This document shows, one piece after another, positions 6,455 through 12,270 of a DNA stretch of 17,578 nt (its first letter is position 1; every line of letters begins with the position of its first letter). The stretch lies in NCBI GenBank assembly GCA_026015225.1, contig JAOZGV010000075.1:1-17578 (forward strand), written 5' to 3'. This stretch comes from Candidatus Bathyarchaeota archaeon (GTDB lineage Archaea > Thermoproteota > Bathyarchaeia > 40CM-2-53-6 > RBG-13-38-9). Made by a program: the position numbers and the translations under genes. The notes beneath the pieces were generated by a model. That model saw only the letters and a program-made list of their open reading frames with translations. It was not told where the DNA came from and made no database searches.

Positions 6455-7105
6455 TTGAATGATTCAACTAATATTTCAAAGAAGGATCCAGATGAATTTG
6501 ATTTTCTTGTAAAGTTAGCAATAAATTTAGGAGCTGTGGAGGCAAAAGTAATACCTGCAAATGACATAGTTGTTGAAAATAGGGTTCTTCTTAAATGCAC
6601 AGCAGGTTGCCCATCATATCGAAAAAAATTGACATGTCCACCTTTTGTTCCAACCGTTGAAGAATTTAGGAAGATGTTGAAGGAATATCGAGCAGCACTT
6701 TTAGTAAAATTTGATGCAAAAATTGAAACTGATGATGAAGTCGGAAGAAGTTTATTAAGACATAAATTTGACGAATCAGCACCCAAGAAACTTAAAGAGA
6801 ATGCAATAAAATTTTTATCCGATTGGGATAAGGAAAAGCACAGAATTAACTTAGCAATGCTCGAACTTGAGAAAACTGCTTTTAATCAAGGATATACCTT
6901 TGCGCTAGGATTCAGATCTGGATCATGCTCTCTATGCAAGGAATGTAATATAAGGGAAGGAATTTGTCTCCATCCTTCGATGTCTCGATATCCAGAGCAC
7001 GCCGTTGGAGTTAATATAAAAAAAACTATTGAGAACGCTGGGATGACTATATCCTTTCCATTCCAAAAAAAGCCTGATCCCATAGTATTACTATTGATAG
7101 ATTGA
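6455..7105 (+). CDS. DUF2284 predicted Fe-S/metal-binding protein
   Basis: A 216-aa protein of the DUF2284 family, annotated as predicted metal-binding and of unknown function, common in anaerobic archaea and bacteria. Cysteines cluster in two places: C48, C52 and C61 in KCTAGCPSYRKKLTCPP, and C158, C161, C164 and C171 in CSLCKECNIREGICLHP, the latter a Cx2Cx2Cx6C pattern that could hold a 4Fe-4S cluster. The C-terminus GMTISFPFQKKPDPIVLLLID is typical. The start is a TTG at 6455, with GAGGT (6442-6446) 8 nt upstream and no better codon nearby. It is monocistronic and carries operator-like dyad copy 3 upstream, linking it to the superoxide-reductase and sulfur-relay genes. Confidence 0.87.
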   Translation: MNDSTNISKKDPDEFDFLVKLAINLGAVEAKVIPANDIVVENRVLLKCTAGCPSYRKKLTCPPFVPTVEEFRKMLKEYRAALLVKFDAKIETDDEVGRSLLRHKFDESAPKKLKENAIKFLSDWDKEKHRINLAMLELEKTAFNQGYTFALGFRSGSCSLCKECNIREGICLHPSMSRYPEHAVGVNIKKTIENAGMTISFPFQKKPDPIVLLLID

Positions 7106-7192
7106 AAATTTAACTAGAATTGCGCTGTTGGGATCGTCTTCAGTTTTTTAATATAATATGGCGCAACAATCTAGAATTAGGTTGGTAATCCC

Positions 7193-7750
7193 TCAATAAT
7201 ATATGAGATTTTTCGATTCAAGAGTCTCCTTTAATACTTTTACTGCATCTTCAACATCGTTTTCTTTCCTAGCACCAGTACATACAAGTTTGCCACTTGA
7301 GAATAATAGCATAACAACCTTTTGTTCATCCATTCTGTAAATTAATCCAGGGAATTGTTCTGGTTCGTACATCATCCTTTTAAGAGATAGAGCGCACTTC
7401 TCCAGGTCTATATAACCGCCTAGCCCTGCGGATGCAACGATATTTTGGATCTGTATCTCTGGTTCCTCAGTTTTTATTATCCCATTTCTTTTTAATTCAT
7501 CGACTACTTTCAGAACGGCCTTCTTTGCCTGACTTTCAGTCTTTGCACCAGTGCATACCATTTTCCCAGAACCAAATAACAAAGTCGCTGTTTTCGGTTT
7601 TTTTAAACGATAAACCAATCCAGGAAATTGTTCCGGCCTGTATTCCACGCCTGGGAATATTCTAACTATTGCAAGTAAATCGATTTTTTGTGTTAAAGAG
7701 GCTGAAGCAACGACATTTTCGATACTTATATAAATCCCATCTTTGGACAA
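7193..7750 (-). CDS. tbp: TATA-box-binding protein (archaeal TBP)
   Basis: This general transcription factor recognises the TATA box and recruits TFB and RNA polymerase. The protein of 185 aa consists of two direct repeats of about 90 residues, each with the order IENVVAS, then EQFPGLVYR, then LLFGSGKMVCTGAK. The second repeat reads IQNIVAS, EQFPGLIYR, LLFSSGKLVCTGAR. The phenylalanines that kink the DNA are present in both repeats. No acidic C-terminal tail is seen. Two in-frame TTG codons compete as start: 7756 is only 2 nt after GAGGT, while 7750 has the 8-nt spacing also seen at the DUF2284 gene, so I favour 7750. It is followed by its own short gap and not linked in an operon. This gene identifies the window as archaeal. 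Confidence 0.96.
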   Translation of the reverse strand: MSKDGIYISIENVVASASLTQKIDLLAIVRIFPGVEYRPEQFPGLVYRLKKPKTATLLFGSGKMVCTGAKTESQAKKAVLKVVDELKRNGIIKTEEPEIQIQNIVASAGLGGYIDLEKCALSLKRMMYEPEQFPGLIYRMDEQKVVMLLFSSGKLVCTGARKENDVEDAVKVLKETLESKNLIYY

Positions 7751-7851
7751 AATCAATAACCTCGATTCATATAACGCCGATCACACTAATATTGAAGTGC
7801 ATAATAAAGAATGAAAAATTGGGAATTTATGGAAAAAATTCTGACGGAGTT

Positions 7852-7876
7852 AAAAAAAAATAGTCAAAATTTTTTT
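7852..7876 (-). terminator. T-tract terminator after the cold-shock gene
   Basis: Read on the minus strand, a run of nine T (7860-7852) lies about 35 nt after the cold-shock gene stop. The plus-strand T7 at 7870-7876 is on the other strand. A plain T-run is the expected archaeal terminator. Confidence 0.45.
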
Positions 7877-7896
7877 AAAGTACATATTTTCTAGAC

Positions 7897-8091
7897 TTAC
7901 AACTTTTTAACGTTCTTTGCTCTGGGTCCTCTATCTTCCTGTTCAACATCATAAGAGACTCTGTCTCCTTCGTTAAGCTCAGCATCATCTAGGATGTCAG
8001 CCCTATTAACATAGGTGTCTTTATCACCTTCATCGTTAGTGATAAATCCGTATCCTCTAGTACTATTAAAGAATTTAACTGTACCTTCCAT
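7897..8091 (-). CDS. csp: Cold-shock domain protein (CspA-like)
   Basis: A 64-aa single cold-shock domain that binds single-stranded RNA or DNA and acts as an RNA chaperone. The RNP1 motif is clear, KFFNSTRGYGFIT, and the C-terminus DVEQEDRGPRAKNVKKL is typical. RNP2 is altered: the usual VFVH segment reads TYVNRADI, so the first aromatic is Tyr and the His is Asn, which may change nucleic-acid affinity. The ATG at 8091 is preferred over an in-frame ATG at 8109 because GGAGGTG lies between them as a Shine-Dalgarno and because relatives begin with MxGTVKFF. Csp genes are patchily spread in archaea and often thought to come from bacteria; nothing in base composition marks this one as recent. 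Confidence 0.93.
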   Translation of the reverse strand: MEGTVKFFNSTRGYGFITNDEGDKDTYVNRADILDDAELNEGDRVSYDVEQEDRGPRAKNVKKL

Positions 8092-8345
8092 TGTATCTTC
8101 CACCTCCATTGTACATTCTTAGTTTAAGTAAAGAAAAAGTGGCCTTGGCAGTTACGCTCGTTAGCACAAAAAAATAAAATTTCTCTACACAACTGATATC
8201 TACTCAAATTCAGTTGATACATTTAAAGGTTTTGTACGTATCTATAGTGAGTGTGTTACGTATAAAAAAAGATATTTTTCGGAAAATTTAACCATTTTCT
8301 AAAATAACTTCGAAAGTAATTAAATTATTATATTATTATTAAACA

Positions 8346-8471
8346 ATGGCAGAATTACTTTACTTCCCAGAAGTGATGTCGCTGAGAACGCGCAAAGTTC
8401 CAGTTTTTTTGAGAGGAGCATTCTTATTAATGCTCACCCAAAAAACATCCAGTGCAAGCACCATTCGTTGA
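8346..8471 (+). CDS. Doubtful 41-aa ORF in a balanced-composition island
   Basis: ATG at 8346 opens a 41-codon frame to TGA at 8469-8471, beginning MAELLYFPEVMSLRTRK. An AT-rich TATA-like region lies about 25 nt upstream, which would allow a leaderless message. There is no recognisable family, no Shine-Dalgarno, and the codons are richer in G/C than those of neighbours. It overlaps a hairpin at 8403-8446, so the island may instead encode a small RNA. Kept only as a possibility. Confidence 0.15.
   Translation: MAELLYFPEVMSLRTRKVPVFLRGAFLLMLTQKTSSASTIR
8403..8446. other. Composite hairpin, possible structured RNA
   Basis: An inner stem GAGCATT/AATGCTC (8416-8422 with 8429-8435, 6-nt loop CTTATT) is enclosed by an outer stem GTTTTTT/AAAAAAC (8403-8409 with 8440-8446). 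The two stems are separated by small internal loops. It is located in otherwise AT-rich noncoding DNA. Confidence 0.35.
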
Positions 8472-8548
8472 CACATCATGAATTCGGGTATATAAGAAGG
8501 TTAACCCATGTAATTAAATGAATTTAAAAAAAAAGGATGATTAAGAAT

Positions 8549-8695
8549 CTAATTTAGTTTTCCAAATTTAGCCATTCTCGTTCCACAATTTGGACATTTA
8601 GCTCTAAGAAGCTTACGATTGCTCTTAACTTCTGAAGTTACATCTGAATCGAGTACTTTGACTTTTTGCTTACACTTAACACAATAAAACTCCAT
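8549..8695 (-). CDS. DUF5679-like small zinc-ribbon protein (48 aa)
   Basis: A 48-aa protein with a four-cysteine zinc ribbon: FYCVKCKQKVKV at the N-terminus (C5, C8) and KCPNCGTRMAKFGK near the end (C34, C37). The spacing and the YCVKC...CPxCGT-K layout match DUF5679-type ribbons, common small archaeal proteins of unknown role. The ATG at 8695 follows a weak GGCGA box; a good TATA element, TTTATATATAA, lies at 8737-8727, giving a transcript start near 8706. It is a monocistronic gene transcribed towards the cold-shock gene. Confidence 0.82.
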   Translation of the reverse strand: MEFYCVKCKQKVKVLDSDVTSEVKSNRKLLRAKCPNCGTRMAKFGKLN

Positions 8696-9022
8696 TGACT
8701 AATCGCCTAAAAATTATTTAATATTATTATATATAAAGTAAGAATGCCTTAAAGTCTATTATCGATAATATTTATGACAAATTTAAATTAAGAGTGAGCA
8801 TCATAAGCTATAAAGCCACTTAAAGACCTACAATTATTGTCTCAATGTTTTTTCCATTCATTATATTTATTTATTTCAGCGCGAGAATGTACACCTATTA
8901 AAAAGATAAAATTATTTCAAATAATTGAGGCAGAATATAAAAAAATTTTTCGAAAATATTAACATGAATTTTATTAGAATAAAGATAATTGAAAAAAGAT
9001 TAAATGGGATGTTAAGAAGTGA
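8696..9022. other. Gene-free AT-rich stretch
   Basis: About 327 nt with no supported gene on either strand; the longest frames are near 20 codons. It contains the promoter of the DUF5679-like gene at its left edge and a 14-bp palindrome TATTATCGATAATA at 8757-8770, which in this composition could be chance. Confidence 0.6.
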
Positions 9023-9190
9023 CTAAAGTGGTGCTGGATCGCAAATATTTTCCTCATTTGCTGCTACTCGGCCACAAACCTTACAAATAAAGTTTGGATT
9101 TCTAACGATATCTCTCACAATGTCGATATCATAAGTATCTGACCAAATTTTGCATAAGTGCACTTCATGTCCTTGATGGGGTAATTTCAA
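9023..9190 (-). CDS. Small Cys-rich putative zinc-binding protein (55 aa)
   Basis: A 55-aa protein with start TTG 9190 behind a strong Shine-Dalgarno, GAGGTGA, 6 nt upstream (GGTGA at 9201-9197). The sequence opens with KLPHQGHEVHLCKIW and ends with FICKVCGRVAANEENICDP and APL; C13, C36, C39 and C50, plus three His near the N-terminus, are possible metal ligands. The CKVCGRVA...C-x-P ending resembles small zinc-ribbon proteins annotated only as hypothetical. It lies between the DUF5679-like ribbon and a broken CBS gene, all on the same strand but with long gaps, so an operon is not evident. The function is unknown. Confidence 0.72.
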   Translation of the reverse strand: MKLPHQGHEVHLCKIWSDTYDIDIVRDIVRNPNFICKVCGRVAANEENICDPAPL

Positions 9191-9255
9191 AATTGATCAC
9201 CTCTTGTTTAGTTTATCATTTATTGCATACTATTTGATTTTAAATTTTATTTTTA

Positions 9256-9663
9256 TTAAATAGCCTGTAAAACCATGAATACATTCAAAGTTTCTCTCAG
9301 TATATCTTTTTGTGTAATTATTCCTACTAACGCACCATTCTTTTTAACGAACAATCGGCGGACATTATTTCCTTCCATTATTTGGGTCGCCCTTCCAATG
9401 GGGGCATCTGCATCCACAGTTATTAAGGGAGAACTCATAATTTTTCCAACAGTAGAATCTGGAGCATAAATGTTCTCTTTTCCACATCTTTTTAGAATGT
9501 CTCTTTCAGTAACAATTCCAATATATTCATCTTTTCTTTTTATAGCAATGGATCCTATATCATGTTCAACCATTTTGTTAATCGCTTAAATAATAGTTAC
9601 ATTCTCTTCGATCGAAACTATATCTTCTGTCATAATATTTTCCACCTGTAATGAAATTGGCAT
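9256..9663 (-). pseudogene. CBS-domain-pair protein interrupted by an in-frame TAA
   Basis: From ATG 9663 the frame encodes 25 residues of a normal CBS N-terminus (VENIMTEDIVSIEENVTII), meets TAA at 9588-9586, then continues in the same frame as AINKMVEHDIGSIAIKRKDEY and on through both CBS domains to 9256. The upstream start has a perfect signal, GGAGGTGA with 4 nt to the ATG, so it is the true start. Relatives have Glu where the TAA falls (GAA to TAA is one change). The first CBS runs to about residue 65 (IGIVTERDI) and the second from about 75 to 130 (VGIITQKDI). CBS pairs sense adenosyl nucleotides and often regulate partner enzymes. A fragment could restart at ATG 9573 (105 aa) but would lack the first strand and helix. 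It is either a pseudogene or a sequence error. Confidence 0.85.
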
Positions 9664-9725
9664 ATTTTCACCTCCAACTTTAATTTAATTTATTTCATTT
9701 CTACTCCATTCTTAGAATTATTATA

Positions 9726-9848
9726 TTAACAACAATATGGACATGAATGGAAAAGTGCATAATCATAGGATTTATTGCAGTCAAGGTATTTTATTTCCCA
9801 CAAGTCTCTGCTTTTATTACCATTCTCACTTGTATTATAATTTGACAT
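9726..9848 (-). CDS. Tiny Cys-containing protein (40 aa), ribbon-like
   Basis: ATG 9848 to TAA 9726 encodes 40 aa beginning MSNYNTSENGNKSRDLWEIK and ending YDYALFHSCPYCC. The ending resembles the second half of a short zinc ribbon (CPYC). The first knuckle, expected as CLDC, reads YLDC, so one ligand is Tyr (TAC instead of TGC). An AGTGA box lies 9 nt upstream and a TATA-like element, TTTTATATAAT, at about 9896-9886 gives a short leader. It is divergent from the FMN reductase gene, with dyad copy 4 between them, 55 nt from this start. It may be a degraded ribbon or a real small protein. Confidence 0.42.
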   Translation of the reverse strand: MSNYNTSENGNKSRDLWEIKYLDCNKSYDYALFHSCPYCC

Positions 9849-9903
9849 AGAAGATTCTCACTTCTAATTTAGTTGCATTTGAAAAATTATATAAAATAAA
9901 TAA

Positions 9904-9918
9904 TATAACATAGTTATA
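9904..9918. promoter_or_regulatory. TATAAC-N3-GTTATA dyad, copy 4 (FMN reductase/tiny Cys protein)
   Basis: TATAAC-ATA-GTTATA is a perfect dyad extending to 17 bp (9903-9919). It lies between divergent genes: 55 nt from the tiny Cys protein start, with that gene's TATA element in between, and 146 nt from the favoured start of the FMN reductase. GTTATATATC at its right edge could be the plus-strand TATA box. Confidence 0.6.
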
Positions 9919-10064
9919 TATCTAGTTGGGTGCGATAATAATTGAAAGTAAAGTAATTGTTAATTATAATTAGCGCTCTTTTATTAGCACACACATTCGA
10001 CAATGCATATAAATTAAATCAAAATATTAAAAATAAAAATAAATCAACCTTTGTTGATGAAAAA

Positions 10065-10802
10065 ATGATACTAGGAATTGTCGGTAGTCCGCGAAAAGGA
10101 AAATTGACAGACCAATTGATCACTCGATGCTTAGAGGGTGTAGAATCGGTTGGTGTAGAAATTGAAAAAGTATATTTAGTAGATTCTAAGATTCAATACT
10201 TTACTAAGCAAACTAAATGCTCTGAAGAATTAAATAACTTATGGAAACAAGCGGATGCTTTAGTTATAGGTGCGCCTGTTTATTGGGGCGGTATTAACGG
10301 CCTAACTAAAGATTTCATGGATATCGTAGAGATTATTGACGTCAATGGAAAATATGGTATAGGAATATCAGTAGCTGGAGGAACTGGCAGAGGATTATGC
10401 TCAGCACTACAGAATATTTACCGCTTTTTCTATCATAGGCAAATTAGAGCTATAGACCCTACTCCTGTTTCAAGATTTAATTTTAAGGAAATTCTTGAAA
10501 CAATCTATGATTCCGGTAGAAGATTGGCTGAACTATCTAAGGAGAGAAAACCCTTTGAAGGAGACAAAGACAGGATGGAGTACTATGAGAAACTCGAATA
10601 CCTTAACTACGCTTTCTTGGATGAAATGATGCTCTTGGCAAGGCAACTGATAAAAATATCAAAAGATAAGGCAGCGTTTCAAAAGGCCAAGCATGAATAT
10701 GAAACTGCTGAATCTCTGATCGGTCAAGGAAAAAGGCAAGAAGCAATCGAATATGCCGTAAATACTTACCGTATGCTTTATTTTGATCCACCAAAATCAT
10801 AG
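10065..10802 (+). CDS. Flavodoxin-like NADPH-dependent FMN reductase family protein
   Basis: A 245-aa flavodoxin-fold protein expected to bind FMN and shuttle electrons from NAD(P)H. The fold motifs appear in order: ILGIVGSPRKGKLTDQL (phosphate-binding loop, residues 2-18), ADALVIGAPVYWGGINGLTKDFMD (63-86), and GIGISVAGGTGRG (98-110). The CxxC-type iron-sulfur motif of related iron-sulfur flavoproteins is absent. The last 80 residues form a charged, probably helical extension (MEYYEKL to KQEAIEYAVN) not usual in the minimal family. I prefer ATG 10065, where homology begins and GATGA lies 4 nt upstream; an open extension to TTG 9957 has no Shine-Dalgarno and reads as low-complexity. Dyad copy 4 lies upstream, suggesting redox or sulfur control. 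Confidence 0.82.
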   Translation: MILGIVGSPRKGKLTDQLITRCLEGVESVGVEIEKVYLVDSKIQYFTKQTKCSEELNNLWKQADALVIGAPVYWGGINGLTKDFMDIVEIIDVNGKYGIGISVAGGTGRGLCSALQNIYRFFYHRQIRAIDPTPVSRFNFKEILETIYDSGRRLAELSKERKPFEGDKDRMEYYEKLEYLNYAFLDEMMLLARQLIKISKDKAAFQKAKHEYETAESLIGQGKRQEAIEYAVNTYRMLYFDPPKS

Positions 10803-10826
10803 ACTCTAAAAAATAAATGCCAAATA

Positions 10827-10836
10827 GCGCGCGCGC
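10827..10836. repeat. Alternating GC tract after the FMN reductase gene
   Basis: Ten bases of strict G/C alternation, 24 nt after the FMN reductase stop, at a convergent junction with the aldo/keto reductase gene. Confidence 0.65.
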
Positions 10837-10898
10837 CCTATGATCGGGAATTATTGCGAAAAAAGTGTTGAAAAAGCGAAATTCTAAAAAATATAGGG

Positions 10899-10932
10899 GA
10901 AGAATAGTGGGGCAAGAGTAGAATTATTCTTC
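10899..10932. terminator. 8-bp inverted repeat at a convergent junction
   Basis: GAAGAATA (10899-10906) and TATTCTTC (10925-10932) are perfect complements around an 18-nt loop, between the 3' ends of the FMN reductase and aldo/keto reductase genes. It may act as a bidirectional terminator. Confidence 0.4.
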
Positions 10933-10939
10933 AACAGAA

Positions 10940-10949
10940 GCGTGCGTGC
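10940..10949. repeat. GCGTGCGTGC alternating tract after the aldo/keto reductase gene
   Basis: Ten bases of purine-pyrimidine alternation, made of GCGT repeats, lie 6 nt beyond the 3' end of the aldo/keto reductase gene (minus strand). Confidence 0.5.
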
Positions 10950-10955
10950 TATTAG

Positions 10956-11978
10956 TTACTTGATATTTCTGTCTATATATTCGATCTTCTCATGAAACAT
11001 CTCTCTTATTGGGAGATGATAGGGGCACCTTGATTCGCATTCTCCACAATCAATGCACGAATCTACTTTTTCTTTCGATCCTTTAACCAATTCTTTAAGT
11101 TTATCCGTCCCTTTCAACCTTTTTACAAATGACTCAACACGCAATATATTGGAAATTGGTATCTCTTGAGGACAGGGTTGACAGTAGTCACATCCACGAC
11201 AGAATTGCGTTCCAAGACGATTTTTATCTTCTTCAATTAGTTTTAAATCATCAGCACTAAGATCATAGGGGTGAGAAGTAATAGCAACGTTCTCCTCGAC
11301 TTCTACAACGCTCATCATACCCGGAATTACAACATCTACATTCTCATCTTTTAGTATAAATTTTAAAGCTACATCTGCCCTACTGAACTCACCACCAGCC
11401 ATAGGTTTCATTATGACAGTACCCACATTCTTTTTATTACATAGAGGAAGCAATTCTTCTTTTGCCATCAACGATAGGTAGTTATAAGGAATCTGTATTA
11501 CCTCGAAGATATCCTTCTTCACAATTTCAGTCAAAATTGAAGAATTATGACTTGTAATTCCCAGATGCTTAATCTTTCCCCTATCAAGGGCTTTGTAAGC
11601 GGCTTCTAGAGCCCCGCCCCGCGAAGAAATTTTTATCCAATCCTCTTTTGATGCAACATTATGTAATTGATAAACATCGATCCATTCTGTTCGAAGATCT
11701 TTCAAGCTTATATCAAGTTCTTGAAGAAATTCACTCTCAGTTCGACAAATAGATTTAGTTGCGATGAATACTTTTTCTCTCACGTCTTCTAAGGCTTTCC
11801 CTATCCTATCCTCACTAACTGAGTACAGTCTTGCTGTATCGAAGTAGTTTATTCCTAAGTCATAGCATCTGCGAACAACTTCTATCGCTTCTTCCTCAGA
11901 AACCCTCTGAATGGGAATGCCCCCAAATCCTAATGCTTTTACTTTTAGATTTGTCTTACCTAAGATTCTCTCTTCCAA
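10956..11978 (-). CDS. Aldo/keto reductase with C-terminal 4Fe-4S domain
   Basis: An oxidoreductase with an N-terminal aldo/keto reductase TIM barrel and a C-terminal ferredoxin-like part, as in the predicted Fe-S aldo/keto reductases of anaerobes. With the start at TTG 11978 the protein has 340 aa. The catalytic tetrad is visible: D47 and Y52 in NYFDTARLYS, K75 in IATKSICR and H106 in YQLHN. Two cluster motifs follow: CRGCDYCQPCP (C260, C263, C266, C269) and CIDCGECESRCP (C308, C311, C314, C318), each fitting one 4Fe-4S cluster. The TTG is favoured because the protein then opens as MEERILGKTNLKVKALGFGG like its family, with GAGGGG 9 nt upstream; an ATG at 12011 is the alternative. The substrate is unknown. 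Confidence 0.92.
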   Translation of the reverse strand: MEERILGKTNLKVKALGFGGIPIQRVSEEEAIEVVRRCYDLGINYFDTARLYSVSEDRIGKALEDVREKVFIATKSICRTESEFLQELDISLKDLRTEWIDVYQLHNVASKEDWIKISSRGGALEAAYKALDRGKIKHLGITSHNSSILTEIVKKDIFEVIQIPYNYLSLMAKEELLPLCNKKNVGTVIMKPMAGGEFSRADVALKFILKDENVDVVIPGMMSVVEVEENVAITSHPYDLSADDLKLIEEDKNRLGTQFCRGCDYCQPCPQEIPISNILRVESFVKRLKGTDKLKELVKGSKEKVDSCIDCGECESRCPYHLPIREMFHEKIEYIDRNIK

Positions 11979-12011
11979 AACATCATTCCCCTCGAGTCTT
12001 CCATAATTCAA

Positions 12012-12270
12012 AGTTTACAATACTAATGAAATAATATCGAATATATTGGTATCTGATTAAATTAAATTATTATGCGTATAGCATGAATGTATTCTTTTCA
12101 AAACATGCAAACTTCAATATCTGATCATCATTTTTTCATATATCCAACAGGCCAGCACTTTTTAAGGCTGAATGCCATCTTTAATAGAAATGCTATCCAG
12201 TATGAGAGTAAAATAGTAAATCAGATTCAAAAAAGACACAATGTGATGTTGTTTCATGAGTTGAACGTGT
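12012..12270. promoter_or_regulatory. Divergent promoter region between AKR and MFS genes
   Basis: This 259-nt gap holds the promoters of two diverging genes. A TATA-like sequence is near 12015-12025 for the minus strand. ATGC-GTATA-GCAT at 12072-12084 is a small dyad. A 63-codon frame at 12087-12278 has no recognisable features and I treat it as noncoding. Confidence 0.4.

Larger units (their letters stand above)
8092..8548. other. Long intergenic region, mostly AT-rich
   Basis: About 457 nt without a convincing gene. It contains two direct TACGTAT copies 22 bp apart (8235-8241 and 8257-8263), an AT-rich promoter-like stretch (8311-8340), a more GC-balanced island at 8346-8471 with a hairpin, and a plus-strand GGGTATATAAG element at 8486-8496. 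Confidence 0.6.

Noticed and set aside
8757..8770. 14-bp palindrome TATTATCGATAATA
   Set aside because: Short AT-rich palindromes are expected in this composition and no gene start is close.
9586..9588. Stop codon in the CBS gene as a recoded amino acid such as pyrrolysine
   Set aside because: Pyrrolysine is encoded by TAG; this is TAA, and the expected residue is an ordinary Glu.
9957..10064. N-terminal extension of the FMN reductase with a hydrophobic start, possible signal anchor
   Set aside because: TTG without a Shine-Dalgarno, then Asn/Lys-rich low-complexity sequence; family homology and a GATGA box point to ATG 10065.
4899..12083. Exact 10-mer GCGTATAGCA at 4899-4908 and 12074-12083, each near an MFS gene
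   Set aside because: Only two copies, on different sides of the genes (downstream in one, upstream in the other), so chance is a fair explanation.
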